From the NCBI RefSeq assembly GCF_900102505.1, contig NZ_FMVT01000007.1, positions 62,001 through 126,000 of the forward strand: a DNA stretch of 64,000 nt, written 5' to 3'. Numbering within the stretch: position 1 is the first letter of the stretch; each line of letters opens with the position of its first letter. This DNA is from Paracoccus tibetensis (GTDB lineage: Bacteria > Pseudomonadota > Alphaproteobacteria > Rhodobacterales > Rhodobacteraceae). The notes below the pieces were generated by a model that saw nothing but the letters and a program-made list of their open reading frames with translations, was not told the origin of the DNA and did no database searches. Below, in pieces: positions 63,327 to 64,000 of the stretch. The translations under genes and the position numbers were made by a program.

Positions 63327-64000
63327 ATGCGCGCGCGCCTTCTGGCGATCTGCCTCGCGCTCGTCCCGGCCCTGGCCGGGGCGCAGCCCGCCCCGACCTG
63401 CGCCGGCTACACCCCGGAAGCGCGGCCGCAGAACACCTTCCCGCAGGATGTCGGCCGCTCGCTCGACCGCATCACCGAGGAGGGCTGGATCGAGGTCGCG
63501 CTCTACGAGGATTTCCCGCCCTGGTCCTTCATGGGCGCGGACGGCCCCGAGGGCATCGACGTGGACCTCGCGCGCCTCATCGGCGACGAGCTGGGCGTCG
63601 AGACGCGGCTGCGCCTCGTGCAGGCGGGCGAGACGCTGGACCAGGACATGCTGAACTACGTCTATCGCGGCGCGGCCGTGGACGGGCGGGTGTCGAACGT
63701 CTTCATGCACGCCCCCTACGACGTGGACCTGTCCTGCCGGATGGACCAGGTCGTCTTCACCGGCATCTATGCCGAAGAAAGCCTCGCCATCGCCTATTCG
63801 CTGGCGGAATACCCCGAGAAGGGGCCGGTCCCGGCCTATTTCCGCTATGACCGCGTGGGGGTCGAGAACGATTCGATCTCGGACTTCTACCTGACCGGGC
63901 TGGTCGGGGCGGCGGCCGACAAGGTGCACCGCTTCCCCTCGACCAGCGCCGCGATGGCGGCGCTCGCCGCGGGCGAGGTCATGGCCGTGATGGCCCCGAT
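63327..64000 (+). CDS. xoxJ: XoxJ-like quinoprotein-associated periplasmic binding protein (truncated by window end)
   Basis: The frame opens at 63327 and runs without a stop to the window edge (224 codons visible). A signal peptide (LLAICLALVPALAGA) is followed by a family 3 binding-protein fold: EEGWIEVALYEDFPPWSFMG, GIDVDLARLIGDELGVETRL and SAAMAALAAGEVMAVMAP. MxaJ/XoxJ proteins sit beside methanol dehydrogenase genes and are thought to help activate the enzyme. It starts 11 bases after the cytochrome gene. The C-terminal end lies outside the window. Confidence 0.87.
   Translation, partial: MRARLLAICLALVPALAGAQPAPTCAGYTPEARPQNTFPQDVGRSLDRITEEGWIEVALYEDFPPWSFMGADGPEGIDVDLARLIGDELGVETRLRLVQAGETLDQDMLNYVYRGAAVDGRVSNVFMHAPYDVDLSCRMDQVVFTGIYAEESLAIAYSLAEYPEKGPVPAYFRYDRVGVENDSISDFYLTGLVGAAADKVHRFPSTSAAMAALAAGEVMAVMAP

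Overview
The window is about 64 kb of very GC-rich, gene-dense DNA with GC-rich third codon positions. I read it as an alphaproteobacterium of the Rhodobacteraceae, close to Paracoccus. Supporting signs are the FlhS/FlhR-type regulators beside a lanthanide-type xoxF cluster, a chvE-gguABC sugar locus with gbpR, a TRAP transporter, and many ATGA/TGATG gene overlaps. I see no rRNA, tRNA, CRISPR array, insertion sequence or prophage. The window looks like chromosome or chromid sequence rich in catabolic operons.

Layout. (1) 1-3.9 kb: xylulokinase, a small unknown protein, and a soluble HWE-family sensor kinase with a single-domain response regulator. (2) 4.0-9.3 kb: a peptide-type ABC importer (binding protein, two permeases, two ATPases). 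Divergent from it, 9.5-14.2 kb holds an N-formylglutamate amidohydrolase-like enzyme, a glutamine-synthetase-like enzyme, an aldehyde dehydrogenase and an iron-type alcohol dehydrogenase, which together suggest gamma-glutamylation-dependent amino-alcohol catabolism. (3) 14.2-22.8 kb: a putative sulfate/sulfite exporter, a TRAP importer, flavin reductase, aldo-keto reductase and SsuD-type monooxygenase, divergent from a GntR regulator and a Gfo/Idh-family protein. This matches the oxidative sulfoquinovose (sulfo-SMO) pathway with unusual transport and possibly an unusual glycosidase. (4) 22.8-29.7 kb: a secreted molybdenum hydroxylase of the isoquinoline oxidoreductase type with a small secreted partner, a zinc alcohol dehydrogenase, a small P-loop protein, a structured non-coding stretch, and a UDP-glucose dehydrogenase.

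(5) 29.8-46.4 kb: a 12-gene minus-strand sugar operon (chvE, gguA, gguB, gguC, arabinonate dehydratase, arabinose/galactose 1-dehydrogenase, ytfQ, ytfR, ytfT, yjfF, lactonase, aldose epimerase), divergent from gbpR-dgoK-dgoA. It carries two complete sugar importers and the enzymes to oxidise L-arabinose and D-galactose without initial phosphorylation. The 2-keto-3-deoxy acids can then enter the De Ley-Doudoroff arm (DgoK, DgoA) or the GguC/AraD1 arm. (6) 46.4-53.3 kb: small unknown genes around an AT-rich patch, a set of glutathione-linked and stress-type genes (ChaC-like, DUF1810, GST, VOC, HxlR), a GH13 trehalose-synthase-like enzyme and an SDR.

(7) 53.4-64.0 kb: a methylotrophy locus. FlhS-type hybrid kinase, a FIST protein and FlhR-type regulator lie next to xoxF, a Sel1-repeat protein, a periplasmic binding-like protein, a beta-propeller protein, a PedF-type cytochrome c and a truncated xoxJ. 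Three copies of a TCGACC-type dyad sit in front of xoxF, the divergent sel1/binding-protein pair and the cytochrome gene, suggesting a common regulator. A recurring architectural feature is a strong GC stem-loop directly downstream of all four transporter binding-protein genes.
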